64,000 nucleotides of DNA, taken from the NCBI RefSeq assembly GCF_019583405.1, contig NZ_SZUU01000012.1, positions 62,001 through 126,000 of the forward strand, in the 5' to 3' direction. The position numbers and the translations under genes were made by a program. Positions 9,282 through 18,847 of this stretch are shown in pieces; positions within the stretch are counted from its first letter, which is position 1; each line of letters opens with the position of its first letter. The notes below the pieces were generated by a model, which saw only the letters and a list, made by a program, of their open reading frames with translations, did not search any database and was not told the origin of the DNA. Source of the DNA: Bacteroides fragilis (GTDB lineage Bacteria; Bacteroidota; Bacteroidia; Bacteroidales; Bacteroidaceae).

Positions 9282-10115
9282 ATGAACAACCTTCTTTTAT
9301 CTATCAACTGGAACCCAAATCCGGAATTATTTAATCTTTTCGGCATCTCAATCCGTTATTACGGACTATTGTGGGCTATCGGAATATTCTTTGCTTACAT
9401 AGTGGTGCACTATCAATATCGTGATAAGAAGATAGACGAAAAGAAGTTCGAACCGCTTTTCTTTTACTGTTTCTTCGGCATCCTGATCGGGGCACGACTG
9501 GGACATTGCCTGTTCTATGATCCGGGATATTACCTGAATCATTTTTGGGAAATGATACTTCCGGTTAAATTTCTTCCGGGAGGTGGATGGAAATTCACGG
9601 GTTATGAAGGACTGGCCAGTCATGGAGGTACCCTCGGGCTGATCATTTCTCTCTGGCTCTATTGCCGCAAAACGAAAATGAACTATATGGATGTGGTAGA
9701 TATGATTGCCGTAGCCACTCCTATTACGGCATGTTTCATTCGCCTTGCCAATCTGATGAATTCCGAAATCATAGGTAAGGTAACCGATGTATCCTGGGCA
9801 TTCGTTTTCGAACGGGTAGACATGCAACCCCGACATCCGGCACAGCTTTATGAAGCAATCGCCTATTTTATGCTCTTCCTGGTAATGATGTTCCTCTATA
9901 AAAACTATAGCAAAAAACTACATCGGGGGTTCTTCTTCGGACTTTGCCTGACAGCTATCTTCACCTTCCGCTTCTTTGTAGAATTCCTGAAAGAAAATCA
10001 GGTGGACTTCGAAAATAGCATGGCACTGAACATGGGTCAATGGTTAAGCATCCCGTTCGTAATCATCGGTGTTTACTTTATGTTTTTCTACGGAAAGAAA
10101 AAGAGTGTAAAATGA
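9282..10115 (+). CDS. lgt: Prolipoprotein diacylglyceryl transferase
   Basis: 277 aa from ATG 9282, an integral membrane enzyme with about seven hydrophobic segments. It transfers diacylglycerol from phosphatidylglycerol to the lipobox cysteine of prelipoproteins. Signatures are YGLLWAIG, SHGGTLG (113-119), and RLANLMNSEIIG (154-165), the family's R-x-x-N-x-x-N-x-E segment. I start at MNNLLLSINW, 10 nt after panE; an upstream in-frame ATG lies inside panE. The stop overlaps the next start as ATGA, implying translational coupling. This enzyme would lipidate the propeller lipoproteins at 50-62 kb. Confidence 0.95.
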   Translation: MNNLLLSINWNPNPELFNLFGISIRYYGLLWAIGIFFAYIVVHYQYRDKKIDEKKFEPLFFYCFFGILIGARLGHCLFYDPGYYLNHFWEMILPVKFLPGGGWKFTGYEGLASHGGTLGLIISLWLYCRKTKMNYMDVVDMIAVATPITACFIRLANLMNSEIIGKVTDVSWAFVFERVDMQPRHPAQLYEAIAYFMLFLVMMFLYKNYSKKLHRGFFFGLCLTAIFTFRFFVEFLKENQVDFENSMALNMGQWLSIPFVIIGVYFMFFYGKKKSVK

Positions 10116-10753
10116 AACATATTATTGATATTAAAACTTGGGAGAGAAAAGAAAATTATGAATTTTTCCTTGGTTTCCAGAATCCTACTATCTCCATTAC
10201 TTCAGAAGTAGAATGTTCGGGTGCCAAAACACGTGCCAAAGCCGCCGGAGAATCCTTCTTTCTGCACTACCTTTATGCCGTGTTGCGTGCTGTCAATGAA
10301 ATTAAAGAGTTTCGATTCCGCATTGATTCTGAAGGACAGGTAGCCTATTTCGATACAGTGGATATGCTGACTCCCATTAAAGTGGCAGATAACGGACGTT
10401 TTTTTACTGTACGACTTCCCTGGCATCCTGATTTTAAGACTTTCTACACAGAAGCCAAAGCCATCATTAGCGGAATAGATCCGGATAAAGACCCTTATGA
10501 AGCAGAAAAGACAGGAGGTAATGATTTACTGGATGTAGTGCTCCTCAGCGCCACTCCCGATTTATATTTCACCTCACTGACCTGTACACAGGAACATCGT
10601 CACGGTAGTAATTACCCGTTGATGAATGCAGGTAAAGCCGTCATAAGAGGTGGTGTATTAGTGATGCCCATCGCTATGACCATTCATCATGGGTTTATTG
10701 ACGGACACCACTTATCTCTGTTTTATAAAAAGGTGGAAGAATTTCTTAAATAA
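10112..10753 (+). CDS. Chloramphenicol acetyltransferase-like (CatA-fold) acyltransferase
   Basis: 213 aa from ATG 10112, overlapping lgt by ATGA. Trimeric CAT-fold family (HxxxD acyltransferases). The catalytic motif IHHGFIDGHH gives H193 and D197, matching His195 and Asp199 of type I CAT in spacing. The N-terminus DIKTWERKENYEFF also fits the family. Such chromosomal genes are common in Bacteroides. Cotranscription with panE and lgt argues for a housekeeping acyl transfer rather than an acquired resistance gene. Acceptor unknown; resistance cannot be inferred from the sequence. Confidence 0.8.
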   Translation: MKHIIDIKTWERKENYEFFLGFQNPTISITSEVECSGAKTRAKAAGESFFLHYLYAVLRAVNEIKEFRFRIDSEGQVAYFDTVDMLTPIKVADNGRFFTVRLPWHPDFKTFYTEAKAIISGIDPDKDPYEAEKTGGNDLLDVVLLSATPDLYFTSLTCTQEHRHGSNYPLMNAGKAVIRGGVLVMPIAMTIHHGFIDGHHLSLFYKKVEEFLK

Positions 10754-13393
10754 TTATTTTCCCCTGACTATCTTTTTGATATCGTTCAGTTTGTTTAATG
10801 CTTCAATCGGAGTCAGATTATTCACATCCAGATTAAGTATCTCATCCCGGATCTGACATAAGACCGGGTCATCAAGCTGAAAGAAACTCAACTGCATACC
10901 TCCACGATTCTCACTGACTTCTGCCAGCGGCTTACCGGAAATTCCCTGCTGGCGGTTGTCAGATTCGAGTTGCTTCAGAATTTCATTGGCACGTCTCACA
11001 ATACTTTTAGGCATACCGGCCATCTTGGCCACATGGATACCGAACGAGTGCTCACTTCCGCCCCTTTCAAGTTTCCGGAGGAAAATAACTTTGTTATCCA
11101 CCTCCTTAACCGATACGTTATAATTCTTAATGCGCTTAAAGGATTTCTCCATTTCGTTTAGTTCATGGTAGTGGGTAGCAAAAAGTGTACGTGCCTTTGC
11201 CTTCGGATGCTCGTGGATATACTCTACAATAGCCCAAGCTATGGATATTCCGTCGTAAGTAGAAGTTCCGCGTCCCAATTCATCGAATAGGACAAGGCTT
11301 CGGGAAGAAATATTATTCAGAATATCAGATGCTTCATTCATCTCGACCATAAAAGTAGATTCTCCTACAGAGATATTGTCACTGGCACCGACCCGAGTAA
11401 AAATCTTATCTACCAATCCGATATGGGCGCTTTCGGCCGGAACGAACGAACCAATCTGGGCAAGCAGGGTGATCAATGCAGTCTGCCTTAACAGAGCCGA
11501 CTTACCGGCCATATTCGGACCGGTAATAATGATAATCTGCTGGGTAGCGTTATCCAACAACACATCGTTAGCTATATATTTTTCTCCGATAGGCAGTTGC
11601 TTTTCAATTACCGGATGCCGTCCCTGACGAATATCCAATACATCATTATCTTCAATCACCGGGCGGATATAATTGTTCTCTTTGGCTACATTGGCAAATG
11701 AAAGCAGGCAGTCAATGCGGGCTATCTGGTTGGCATTGATCTGGATGGCAGGTATAAATTCACTTAATGCCTGTACAAGTTCTGTATACAGGCGAGTCTC
11801 CAATACCAGGATCTTGTCTTCGGCACCCAGAATTTTCTCTTCATATTCTTTCAGTTCCTGAGTGATATAACGCTCCGCATTTACTAACGTCTGCTTACGT
11901 ATCCACTCTTGCGGCACTTTATCTTTATGCACATTCCGCACTTCAATATAGTATCCGAAAACACTGTTATAAGCAATCTTCAAACTTGGTATTCCTGTCA
12001 GTTCACTTTCACGTTGCTGTATCTTAAGCAGATAATCTTTGCCAGAATAAGCTATCTGACGTAATTCATCCAGTTCCGGATTCACTCCGTCTTTAATGAC
12101 TCCTCCCTTATTTATCAACAAAGGAGGATCATTATTAATTTCCTTCTCAATGCGGTCGCGAATAGAAATACAAAGATTCAACTGCTCTCCAATACGATTC
12201 AAACTGGGATTATCGGCCTGTTGACAAGCCTCTTTAATAGGTTCAATTGCTTGTAAAGCAACTTTTAACTGTACTACCTCACGAGGAGAAACACGCCCGA
12301 CGGCTACTTTTGAAATGATACGTTCCAAATCTCCGATCCGATGCAGTTCGTCTTCAATCAACTCCCTGAAATCCGGTTTACGAAAGAAGTACTCTACTAC
12401 ATTCAGCCGGTCGTTAATGGGTTTCTCATCTTTTAAAGGAAATACCATCCAACGCTTCAACAGACGGGCTCCCATAGGACTGATAGTCTTGTCAATAACA
12501 TGAAGCAAACTGCTGCCGCCATCGTTCATGCTACCGATCAACTCCAGACTGCGCACTGTAAATTTATCAAGACGCACATATTTGTCTTCTTCGATACGGG
12601 CTAATGAAGTGATATGTCCTACCTGCGTATGTTCCGTCATATCCAGATATTGCAGGATAGCTCCGGAAGCTATAATACCATTCTTGAGATGCTCAACCCC
12701 GAATCCTTTCAGATTTTTTGTTTCAAAATGCTTCAGCAACTTCTCCCGGGAACTGGATTCGGTAAACACCCAATCATCCAGTTCAAAAGTAAAGAATTTA
12801 CTTCCGAAGTTTCCTTCAAACATTCCGCGTTTCCCACGTTCGAAAAGAATCTCTTTCGGAGCAAAATTATTCAGCAGCTTATCTACATAGTCAAAAGGTC
12901 CTTCAGCCGTCAGGAACTCTCCGGTAGAAATATCCAGAAATGCTATTCCACAAGCCGATTTTCCAAAATGAACAGCTGCCAGAAAGTTATTTTCTTTATA
13001 ATTTAAAACGTTATCATTGATAGAAACACCGGGAGTAACTAACTCCGTAATGCCGCGCTTCACCAATTTCTTCGTTGTCTTAGGATCTTCAAGCTGGTCA
13101 CATATGGCCACCCGCTTACCTGCACGGATCAATTTCGGCAAATATGTATCTAACGCATGATGCGGAAATCCCGCCATCTCAACGGTTTTACCTTTTCCAT
13201 TGGCACGTTTTGTGAGAGTAATTCCTAATATTTCAGCTGCAATAATCGCATCGGTAGAATAAGTTTCATAGAAGTCTCCGCACCGGAACAGCATCACTGC
13301 ATCCGGATGCTTAGCCTTCAGGTCAAGAAACTGTTTCATCATCGGGGTTAATTCAATATCATTGCTCACGGATAGTCTTCTTTTTAAGTTCAT
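10754..13393 (-). CDS. mutS: DNA mismatch repair protein MutS
   Basis: 879 aa from ATG 13393. Recognises mismatches and small loops and recruits MutL. Mismatch-wedge motif FYE (F41, E43) in the N-terminal domain, Walker A GPNMAGKS (about 625-632), then DELGRGTSTYDG and the signature ATHYHEL. An earlier in-frame TTG would start within the promoter element TATCTTTG (plus 13405-13412), so the ATG 12 nt downstream of that element is preferred, giving a very short leader. The gene ends against the acetyltransferase with no gap. Confidence 0.97.
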   Translation of the reverse strand: MNLKRRLSVSNDIELTPMMKQFLDLKAKHPDAVMLFRCGDFYETYSTDAIIAAEILGITLTKRANGKGKTVEMAGFPHHALDTYLPKLIRAGKRVAICDQLEDPKTTKKLVKRGITELVTPGVSINDNVLNYKENNFLAAVHFGKSACGIAFLDISTGEFLTAEGPFDYVDKLLNNFAPKEILFERGKRGMFEGNFGSKFFTFELDDWVFTESSSREKLLKHFETKNLKGFGVEHLKNGIIASGAILQYLDMTEHTQVGHITSLARIEEDKYVRLDKFTVRSLELIGSMNDGGSSLLHVIDKTISPMGARLLKRWMVFPLKDEKPINDRLNVVEYFFRKPDFRELIEDELHRIGDLERIISKVAVGRVSPREVVQLKVALQAIEPIKEACQQADNPSLNRIGEQLNLCISIRDRIEKEINNDPPLLINKGGVIKDGVNPELDELRQIAYSGKDYLLKIQQRESELTGIPSLKIAYNSVFGYYIEVRNVHKDKVPQEWIRKQTLVNAERYITQELKEYEEKILGAEDKILVLETRLYTELVQALSEFIPAIQINANQIARIDCLLSFANVAKENNYIRPVIEDNDVLDIRQGRHPVIEKQLPIGEKYIANDVLLDNATQQIIIITGPNMAGKSALLRQTALITLLAQIGSFVPAESAHIGLVDKIFTRVGASDNISVGESTFMVEMNEASDILNNISSRSLVLFDELGRGTSTYDGISIAWAIVEYIHEHPKAKARTLFATHYHELNEMEKSFKRIKNYNVSVKEVDNKVIFLRKLERGGSEHSFGIHVAKMAGMPKSIVRRANEILKQLESDNRQQGISGKPLAEVSENRGGMQLSFFQLDDPVLCQIRDEILNLDVNNLTPIEALNKLNDIKKIVRGK

Positions 13394-13404
13394 AAATAAC
13401 AAGG

Positions 13405-13412
13405 CAAAGATA
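13405..13412 (-). promoter_or_regulatory. mutS promoter -7 element
   Basis: TATCTTTG on the minus strand, ending 11 nt before the mutS ATG. It implies a near-leaderless mRNA and decides the start choice. Confidence 0.6.
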
Positions 13413-13615
13413 GCGGTTTCCCTCAAATCTACCTATCCTAACAGACAGTTTTACCATACCTAAAATAATGTATATTGATCGGTCTGCCCCTTATTCCGAT
13501 AATAAGTTTGGCTATCATCATTTCTAAATAAACCTTTCAAAAAGAGTCTGTTTTATTAATAACTTTATTATATCCTTTAAAATATATTATAAAATACCTA
13601 TTTTTATCCGAATTA

Positions 13616-13714
13616 CTTGCTATTTCCGCAGGAAGTCGTACCTTTGCAATGTGTTTTTCATAGTATTAGATTTAAGGTTAACAAAGGTTGGAGCAAGGCG
13701 TTGCTCCTTTTTTT
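13616..13714 (+). ncRNA. Candidate small RNA, tandem copy A
   Basis: A complete transcription unit with no ORF. CTTG (13616-13619), 19 nt, TACCTTTG (13639-13646), then about 60 nt containing TTTTTCATAGTATTAG and TTTAAGGTTAACAAAGG, then a terminator hairpin GGAGCAA-GGCG-TTGCTCC with seven T (13690-13714). The expected transcript is about 13652-13714. It is repeated almost exactly 248 bp downstream, and a diverged copy lies at 40.2 kb on the other strand. It may belong to the paralogous sRNA families reported from Bacteroides, which I cannot verify here. Confidence 0.65.
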
Positions 13715-13863
13715 ATGCCTATACCCCAACATTCTCTCAACTGAAAGAAATATCAAAACGCCCTCCGATCCACCCCAAAATAGAATATCAGAGCCTTCAA
13801 TACTTAACAAATCACATTATTTTCTTAAAACGTGTTATAAAACATACTAAATTACTTGGTTTA

Positions 13864-13962
13864 TTTGCTATTTTCGCAGAAAGCCGTACATTTGCAATGT
13901 GTTTTTCATAGTATTAGATTTAAGGTTAACAAAGGTTGGAGCAAGGCGTTGCTCCTTTTTTT
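13864..13962 (+). ncRNA. Candidate small RNA, tandem copy B
   Basis: Same architecture as copy A. TTTG (13864-13867), exactly 19 nt, TACATTTG (13887-13894), the conserved CATAG/TTAAGGTTAACAAAGG segment, and an identical terminator hairpin with T-run (13938-13962). Expected transcript about 13900-13962. The body is nearly identical to copy A, while the spacer between the copies (about 13720-13860) is not repeated. Conservation of both promoter and terminator argues for function. Confidence 0.65.
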
Positions 13963-14440
13963 ATGCCCGTACTTATCTATCCCACTCCATAAGGCTTCTC
14001 TAAAAAAGCTTATAAAAACCTTAACTTTTAGCCTGTTAATAATTTCTATCATGAAACAAATGGAGCAATAAACGTACATAAAGACAAAAATACTGGTAAC
14101 AGTGATTATATTAGCAGAAAAATAATAAAGAAATCGGGATATAGTTTACAAAGACTATATCCCGATTCGTTATCCTTTCAGCACATCTTCGTGCTCAAAC
14201 CTATTGAATGAATGTCATCATTTTTATCTTTTGAGTAATCATATACCTAATCGATGATTACAAATATAAATACTAAAATTCAAATTATCAACAAATATAA
14301 GATTTTTATTTTCTGATTCTTCCTTTCCATACCTATTTTGTTTTTTAGCTATCTTCGTGGTTATCTGAAAATAATCATGTAAATTTGCTCCCTCATATAA
14401 AGCATATATTATAAATCACTATAAACAAAAGGTTATCGCT
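13963..14440. other. Intergenic, AT-rich, with one long hairpin and the leuS promoter
   Basis: No supportable gene. It holds a perfect 14-bp stem (AATCGGGATATAGT, 14132-14145, pairing with 14154-14167) with no strong T-run, a very AT-rich stretch (14220-14340), and TAAATTTG at 14380-14387 as the likely leuS -7 element. Confidence 0.6.
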
Positions 14441-17272
14441 ATGGAATATAATTTCAGGGAGATCGAAAAGAAATGGCAGAAAATTTGGGTAGACAACCAT
14501 ACCTACCAGGTAAATGAAGATGCATCCAAACAAAAATTCTATGTACTCAATATGTTCCCCTATCCTTCGGGTGCCGGACTGCACGTAGGTCATCCTCTGG
14601 GATATATTGCCTCAGACATTTATGCGCGCTATAAACGCCTGCAAGGATTTAACGTATTGAACCCGATGGGATATGATGCTTACGGACTGCCGGCCGAACA
14701 ATATGCTATTCAAACCGGACAGCACCCTGCAATTACCACTGTTAATAACATCAATCGCTATCGTGAACAATTAGATAAGATTGGTTTCTCTTTCGACTGG
14801 AATCGTGAAATTCGCACTTGCGATCCGGAATATTATCATTGGACTCAATGGGCATTTATCAAAATGTTCAACAGCTATTATTGCAATGATGAAAAACAGG
14901 CACGTCCCATCGAAGAGTTAATAGAAGCTTTTGGTACCAATGGAACACAAGGTATGAACGTAGCCTGTGGCGAAGAAATGGACTTTACTGCTGACGAATG
15001 GAATGCTAAAAGCGAAAAAGAACAACAGGAAATCCTCATGAACTACCGTATAGCCTATTTGGGCAATACAATGGTAAACTGGTGTCCGGCTTTGGGTACC
15101 GTACTTGCCAATGATGAAGTAGTTGACGGTGTTTCCGAAAGAGGCGGCTATCCCGTTATTCAAAAAGTGATGCGTCAGTGGTGCCTGCGCGTATCCGCTT
15201 ATGCACAACGTTTGCTCGACGGACTTGAAACCGTAGAATGGACCGACTCGCTGAAAGAAACTCAACGCAACTGGATAGGACGCAGCGAAGGTGCTGAAAT
15301 GAACTTTAAAGTGAAAGATTCGGATATTGAATTTACTATCTTTACAACCCGTGCCGACACGGTATTTGGAGTTACTTTCATGGTGCTTGCCCCGGAAAGT
15401 GAATTGGTAGCCAAGTTGACCACTCCGGAACAAAAAGCCGAAGTAGACGCTTATCTGGACCGTACCAAAAAACGTACCGAACGCGAACGTATTGCCGACC
15501 GCAGCGTAAGCGGCGTATTCTCCGGAAGCTATGCCATTAACCCATTGACCAACGAACCCATACCGGTATGGATTAGCGATTATGTATTAGCAGGTTACGG
15601 TACTGGTGCCATCATGGCTGTACCTGCACACGACAGCCGTGACTATGCTTTTGCGAAACATTTCAATCTGGAAATTCGTCCGCTGATCGAAGGTTGCGAT
15701 GTCAGTGAAGAAAGCTTCGACGCCAAAGAAGGCATCATGATGAATTCTCCCCGTCCGGGAGCTCCCGAAGGCGGACTCGTATTGAACGGATTGACCGTAA
15801 AAGAAGCAATCGCCAAAACTAAAGAATATATCAAGGCAACCGGATTAGGCCGTGTGAAAGTCAATTTCCGTCTGCGTGATGCAATTTTCTCACGTCAGCG
15901 CTATTGGGGCGAACCATTCCCGGTTTACTATAAAGACGGAATGCCTTACATGATCGATGAAAGTTGTCTCCCGTTAGAGTTGCCGGAAGTAGCTAAATTC
16001 CTTCCTACAGAAACAGGTGAGCCCCCATTGGGACATGCTACCAAATGGGCATGGGATACTGTCAACAAATGTGTAACAGACAATGACAAAATCGACAATG
16101 TAACCATTTTCCCACTGGAACTGAATACGATGCCGGGATTTGCCGGTTCATCCGCCTATTATCTGCGCTATATGGATCCGCGCAATCACGAAGCCCTCGT
16201 TTCTCCCGCCGTGGATCAGTACTGGAAAAATGTAGACTTATATGTAGGAGGTACGGAACATGCTACCGGACACTTGATTTATTCACGTTTCTGGAATAAG
16301 TTCCTGCACGATTGGGGTATCTCCGTAGCCGAAGAGCCTTTCCAGAAACTGGTCAATCAGGGAATGATACAAGGACGAAGTAACTTTGTTTACCGTATCA
16401 AGGATACTAATACTTTCGTATCTCTCAATCTGAAAGATCAATATGAAGTTACTCCTATCCACGTCGATGTCAACATCGTATCCAACGATATCCTCGATCT
16501 GGAAGCTTTCAAGGCTTGGAGACCCGAATACGAAATTGCCGAATTTATTCTAGAAGACGGCAAGTATATCTGTGGATGGGCTGTTGAAAAGATGAGTAAA
16601 TCTATGTTCAATGTGGTAAATCCGGATATGATTGTTGAAAAATACGGTGCCGATACACTCCGCATGTACGAAATGTTCCTCGGACCGGTTGAACAGTCAA
16701 AACCTTGGGATACGAACGGAATAGATGGCGTACATCGTTTCATCAAAAAATTCTGGTCTTTGTTCTATGACAGAAACGGCGAATATCTGGTAAAAGACGA
16801 ACCGGCTACCAAAGACGAACTAAAGGCACTCCATAAGCTCATTAAGAAAGTAACCGGTGATATCGAACAGTTCTCCTACAATACTTCGGTAAGTGCTTTC
16901 ATGATCTGTGTCAACGAACTCTCAAGTTTGAAATGCAGCAAAAAAGAAATATTGGAGCAGCTCGTTGTGGTCCTCGCTCCCTTCGCTCCCCATGTTTGCG
17001 AAGAATTATGGGATACATTAGGAAACACCACTTCCGTATGTGATGCACAATGGCCGGCATTTAATGAACAATACCTGGTAGAAGATACGGTTAATTACAC
17101 GATTTCTTTCAATGGCAAAGCCCGCTTCAATATGGAGTTTCCTGCAGATGCCGCCAGCGATGTAATTCAAGCCACCGTACTTGCTGACGAACGTTCGTTG
17201 AAATGGACAGAAGGTAAAACACCGAAGAAAGTTATCGTAGTCCCGAAGAAGATTGTTAACGTTGTTATTTAA
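14441..17272 (+). CDS. leuS: Leucyl-tRNA synthetase
   Basis: 943 aa, class I aminoacyl-tRNA synthetase charging tRNA-Leu. The HIGH-equivalent is HVGH (48-51) within YPSGAGLHVGHPLG, and the KMSKS loop is KMSKS (717-721). The CP1 editing domain lies between, with TTRADTVFGVTF and the aspartate region VPAHDSRD. The anticodon-binding and C-terminal domains are complete. First gene of an apparent operon with the YitT-family protein (14-nt gap) and rdgB (10-nt gap). Confidence 0.98.
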   Translation: MEYNFREIEKKWQKIWVDNHTYQVNEDASKQKFYVLNMFPYPSGAGLHVGHPLGYIASDIYARYKRLQGFNVLNPMGYDAYGLPAEQYAIQTGQHPAITTVNNINRYREQLDKIGFSFDWNREIRTCDPEYYHWTQWAFIKMFNSYYCNDEKQARPIEELIEAFGTNGTQGMNVACGEEMDFTADEWNAKSEKEQQEILMNYRIAYLGNTMVNWCPALGTVLANDEVVDGVSERGGYPVIQKVMRQWCLRVSAYAQRLLDGLETVEWTDSLKETQRNWIGRSEGAEMNFKVKDSDIEFTIFTTRADTVFGVTFMVLAPESELVAKLTTPEQKAEVDAYLDRTKKRTERERIADRSVSGVFSGSYAINPLTNEPIPVWISDYVLAGYGTGAIMAVPAHDSRDYAFAKHFNLEIRPLIEGCDVSEESFDAKEGIMMNSPRPGAPEGGLVLNGLTVKEAIAKTKEYIKATGLGRVKVNFRLRDAIFSRQRYWGEPFPVYYKDGMPYMIDESCLPLELPEVAKFLPTETGEPPLGHATKWAWDTVNKCVTDNDKIDNVTIFPLELNTMPGFAGSSAYYLRYMDPRNHEALVSPAVDQYWKNVDLYVGGTEHATGHLIYSRFWNKFLHDWGISVAEEPFQKLVNQGMIQGRSNFVYRIKDTNTFVSLNLKDQYEVTPIHVDVNIVSNDILDLEAFKAWRPEYEIAEFILEDGKYICGWAVEKMSKSMFNVVNPDMIVEKYGADTLRMYEMFLGPVEQSKPWDTNGIDGVHRFIKKFWSLFYDRNGEYLVKDEPATKDELKALHKLIKKVTGDIEQFSYNTSVSAFMICVNELSSLKCSKKEILEQLVVVLAPFAPHVCEELWDTLGNTTSVCDAQWPAFNEQYLVEDTVNYTISFNGKARFNMEFPADAASDVIQATVLADERSLKWTEGKTPKKVIVVPKKIVNVVI

Positions 17273-17286
17273 TACCTACACACAAA

Positions 17287-18186
17287 ATGATTAGTAAACC
17301 CACAAAATCCGATGTAATGCGAGAGTTGAGAGATTATATTTTCATCACTCTCGGACTGATAAGTTATGCGTTAGGCTGGACAGCCTTTCTTATTCCTTAT
17401 CAGATTACTACAGGTGGAACAACCGGTATCGGTGCCATCATCTATTATGCAACAGGCTTTCCTATCCAATGGTCTTATTTCATTATCAATGCTGTGCTGA
17501 TGACATTTGCCATTAAGATACTTGGTCCGAAATTCAGTATAAAGACGACATATGCCATCTTTATGCTTACTTTCTTCCTATGGTTCTTCCAACTGATCAT
17601 TGTGGACGATAAAGGAGCTCCGCTTCAGTTGGTAGGAGAAGGGCAGGACTTTATGGCTTGCATCATCGGAGCCATCATGTGTGGTCTCGGATTAGGGGTG
17701 GTATTTAATAATAACGGCAGCACGGGTGGTACCGATATCATTGCAGCCATTGTTAATAAATACAAGGATGTTACTCTCGGACGAATGATCATGTTTTGTG
17801 ATATCATCATCATCAGTTCATGCTATTTCATTTTTAACGACTGGCGCAGAGTGATATTCGGTTTCGTTACCTTGTTTATCATCGGCTTCGTTCTGGACTA
17901 TGTAGTCAACAGCGCCCGTCAATCGGTACAATTCTTTATCTTTTCGAAAGATTATGCCAAGATTGCCGACCGCATTACGAAAGAAACCCATCGGGGAGTG
18001 ACCGTACTTGACGGATTGGGCTGGTACAGCCAGAATAATGTAAAAGTATTAGTTGTACTTGCCTACAAACGTCAGTCACTCGATATTTTCCGTTTAGTGA
18101 AAGATATCGATCCGAATGCTTTTATTTCGCAGAGTTCGGTAATCGGTGTATATGGTGAAGGATTCGACCGCCTGAAAATAAAATAA
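17287..18186 (+). CDS. YitT-family membrane protein (DUF161/DUF2179)
   Basis: 299 aa. About five or six N-terminal hydrophobic segments including GLGLGVVFNNNGSTGGTDIIA, the family's glycine-rich hallmark, then a cytoplasmic C-terminal DUF2179 domain starting near KDYAKIADRITKE with RGVTVLDGLGWYS. Inner membrane; the role is unknown for the family, though a transporter has been suggested. It sits inside the leuS-rdgB operon. Confidence 0.85.
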   Translation: MISKPTKSDVMRELRDYIFITLGLISYALGWTAFLIPYQITTGGTTGIGAIIYYATGFPIQWSYFIINAVLMTFAIKILGPKFSIKTTYAIFMLTFFLWFFQLIIVDDKGAPLQLVGEGQDFMACIIGAIMCGLGLGVVFNNNGSTGGTDIIAAIVNKYKDVTLGRMIMFCDIIIISSCYFIFNDWRRVIFGFVTLFIIGFVLDYVVNSARQSVQFFIFSKDYAKIADRITKETHRGVTVLDGLGWYSQNNVKVLVVLAYKRQSLDIFRLVKDIDPNAFISQSSVIGVYGEGFDRLKIK

Positions 18187-18196
18187 ACTGCATACA

Positions 18197-18781
18197 ATGA
18201 AACGTAAACTTGTTTTCGCAACCAATAATGCACATAAGCTGGAAGAAGTATCTGCTATCTTAGGAGATAAAGTCGAACTACTCAGCCTGAATGACATCAA
18301 TTGTCATACAGATATTCCGGAGACAGCAGAGACTCTTGAAGGCAATGCATACCTCAAATCATCTTTTATTTACCGCAACTACGGATTAAACTGCTTTGCC
18401 GATGACACGGGACTGGAAGTTGAATCACTGGGAGGTGCTCCGGGTGTCTATTCGGCCCGTTATGCCGGTGGAGAAGGACACAATGCGGAAGCCAACATGT
18501 TGAAACTCCTCCACGAACTGGAAGGAAAAGACAACCGTAGAGCACAATTCCGTACGGCTATTTCGCTCATTCTGGATGAAAAGGAGTATCTCTTCGAAGG
18601 AATCATAAAAGGCGAAATAATCAAAGAAAAAAGAGGTGATTCCGGATTCGGATACGATCCGATATTCGTTCCTGAAGGATACGACCGGACCTTTGCCGAA
18701 TTAGGTAATGAAATTAAAAATCAAATCAGTCATCGTGCTTTGGCTGTGAACAAACTATGTGAATTTCTTCGTTCGATCTGA
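18197..18781 (+). CDS. rdgB: XTP/dITP pyrophosphatase (Ham1/RdgB)
   Basis: 194 aa, normal length. Hydrolyses non-canonical purine triphosphates (dITP, XTP) to monophosphates, keeping them out of DNA. Motifs are FATNNAHKLEEV (N-terminal substrate loop), FADDTGLEVESLGGAPGVYSAR with the catalytic Asp, GDSGFGYDPIFVPEGY, and SHRALAV near the C-terminus. Last gene of the leuS unit, followed by a strong terminator. Confidence 0.96.
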   Translation: MKRKLVFATNNAHKLEEVSAILGDKVELLSLNDINCHTDIPETAETLEGNAYLKSSFIYRNYGLNCFADDTGLEVESLGGAPGVYSARYAGGEGHNAEANMLKLLHELEGKDNRRAQFRTAISLILDEKEYLFEGIIKGEIIKEKRGDSGFGYDPIFVPEGYDRTFAELGNEIKNQISHRALAVNKLCEFLRSI

Positions 18782-18806
18782 TTGATAAAACGAAATAAAT
18801 AAAATG

Positions 18807-18847
18807 AATCCTTCGGCTGAATATAATTTCAAACCGAAGGATTTTTT
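18807..18847 (+). terminator. Rho-independent terminator of leuS-yitT-rdgB
   Basis: Stem AATCCTTCGG / CCGAAGGATT with a 17-nt loop, followed by a run of T (ATTTTTTTAT), 26 nt after the rdgB stop. Confidence 0.85.

Noticed and set aside
10112..10753. Acquired chloramphenicol resistance gene
   Set aside because: Chromosomal housekeeping context, start overlapping lgt, no mobile element; the family includes many non-resistance members.
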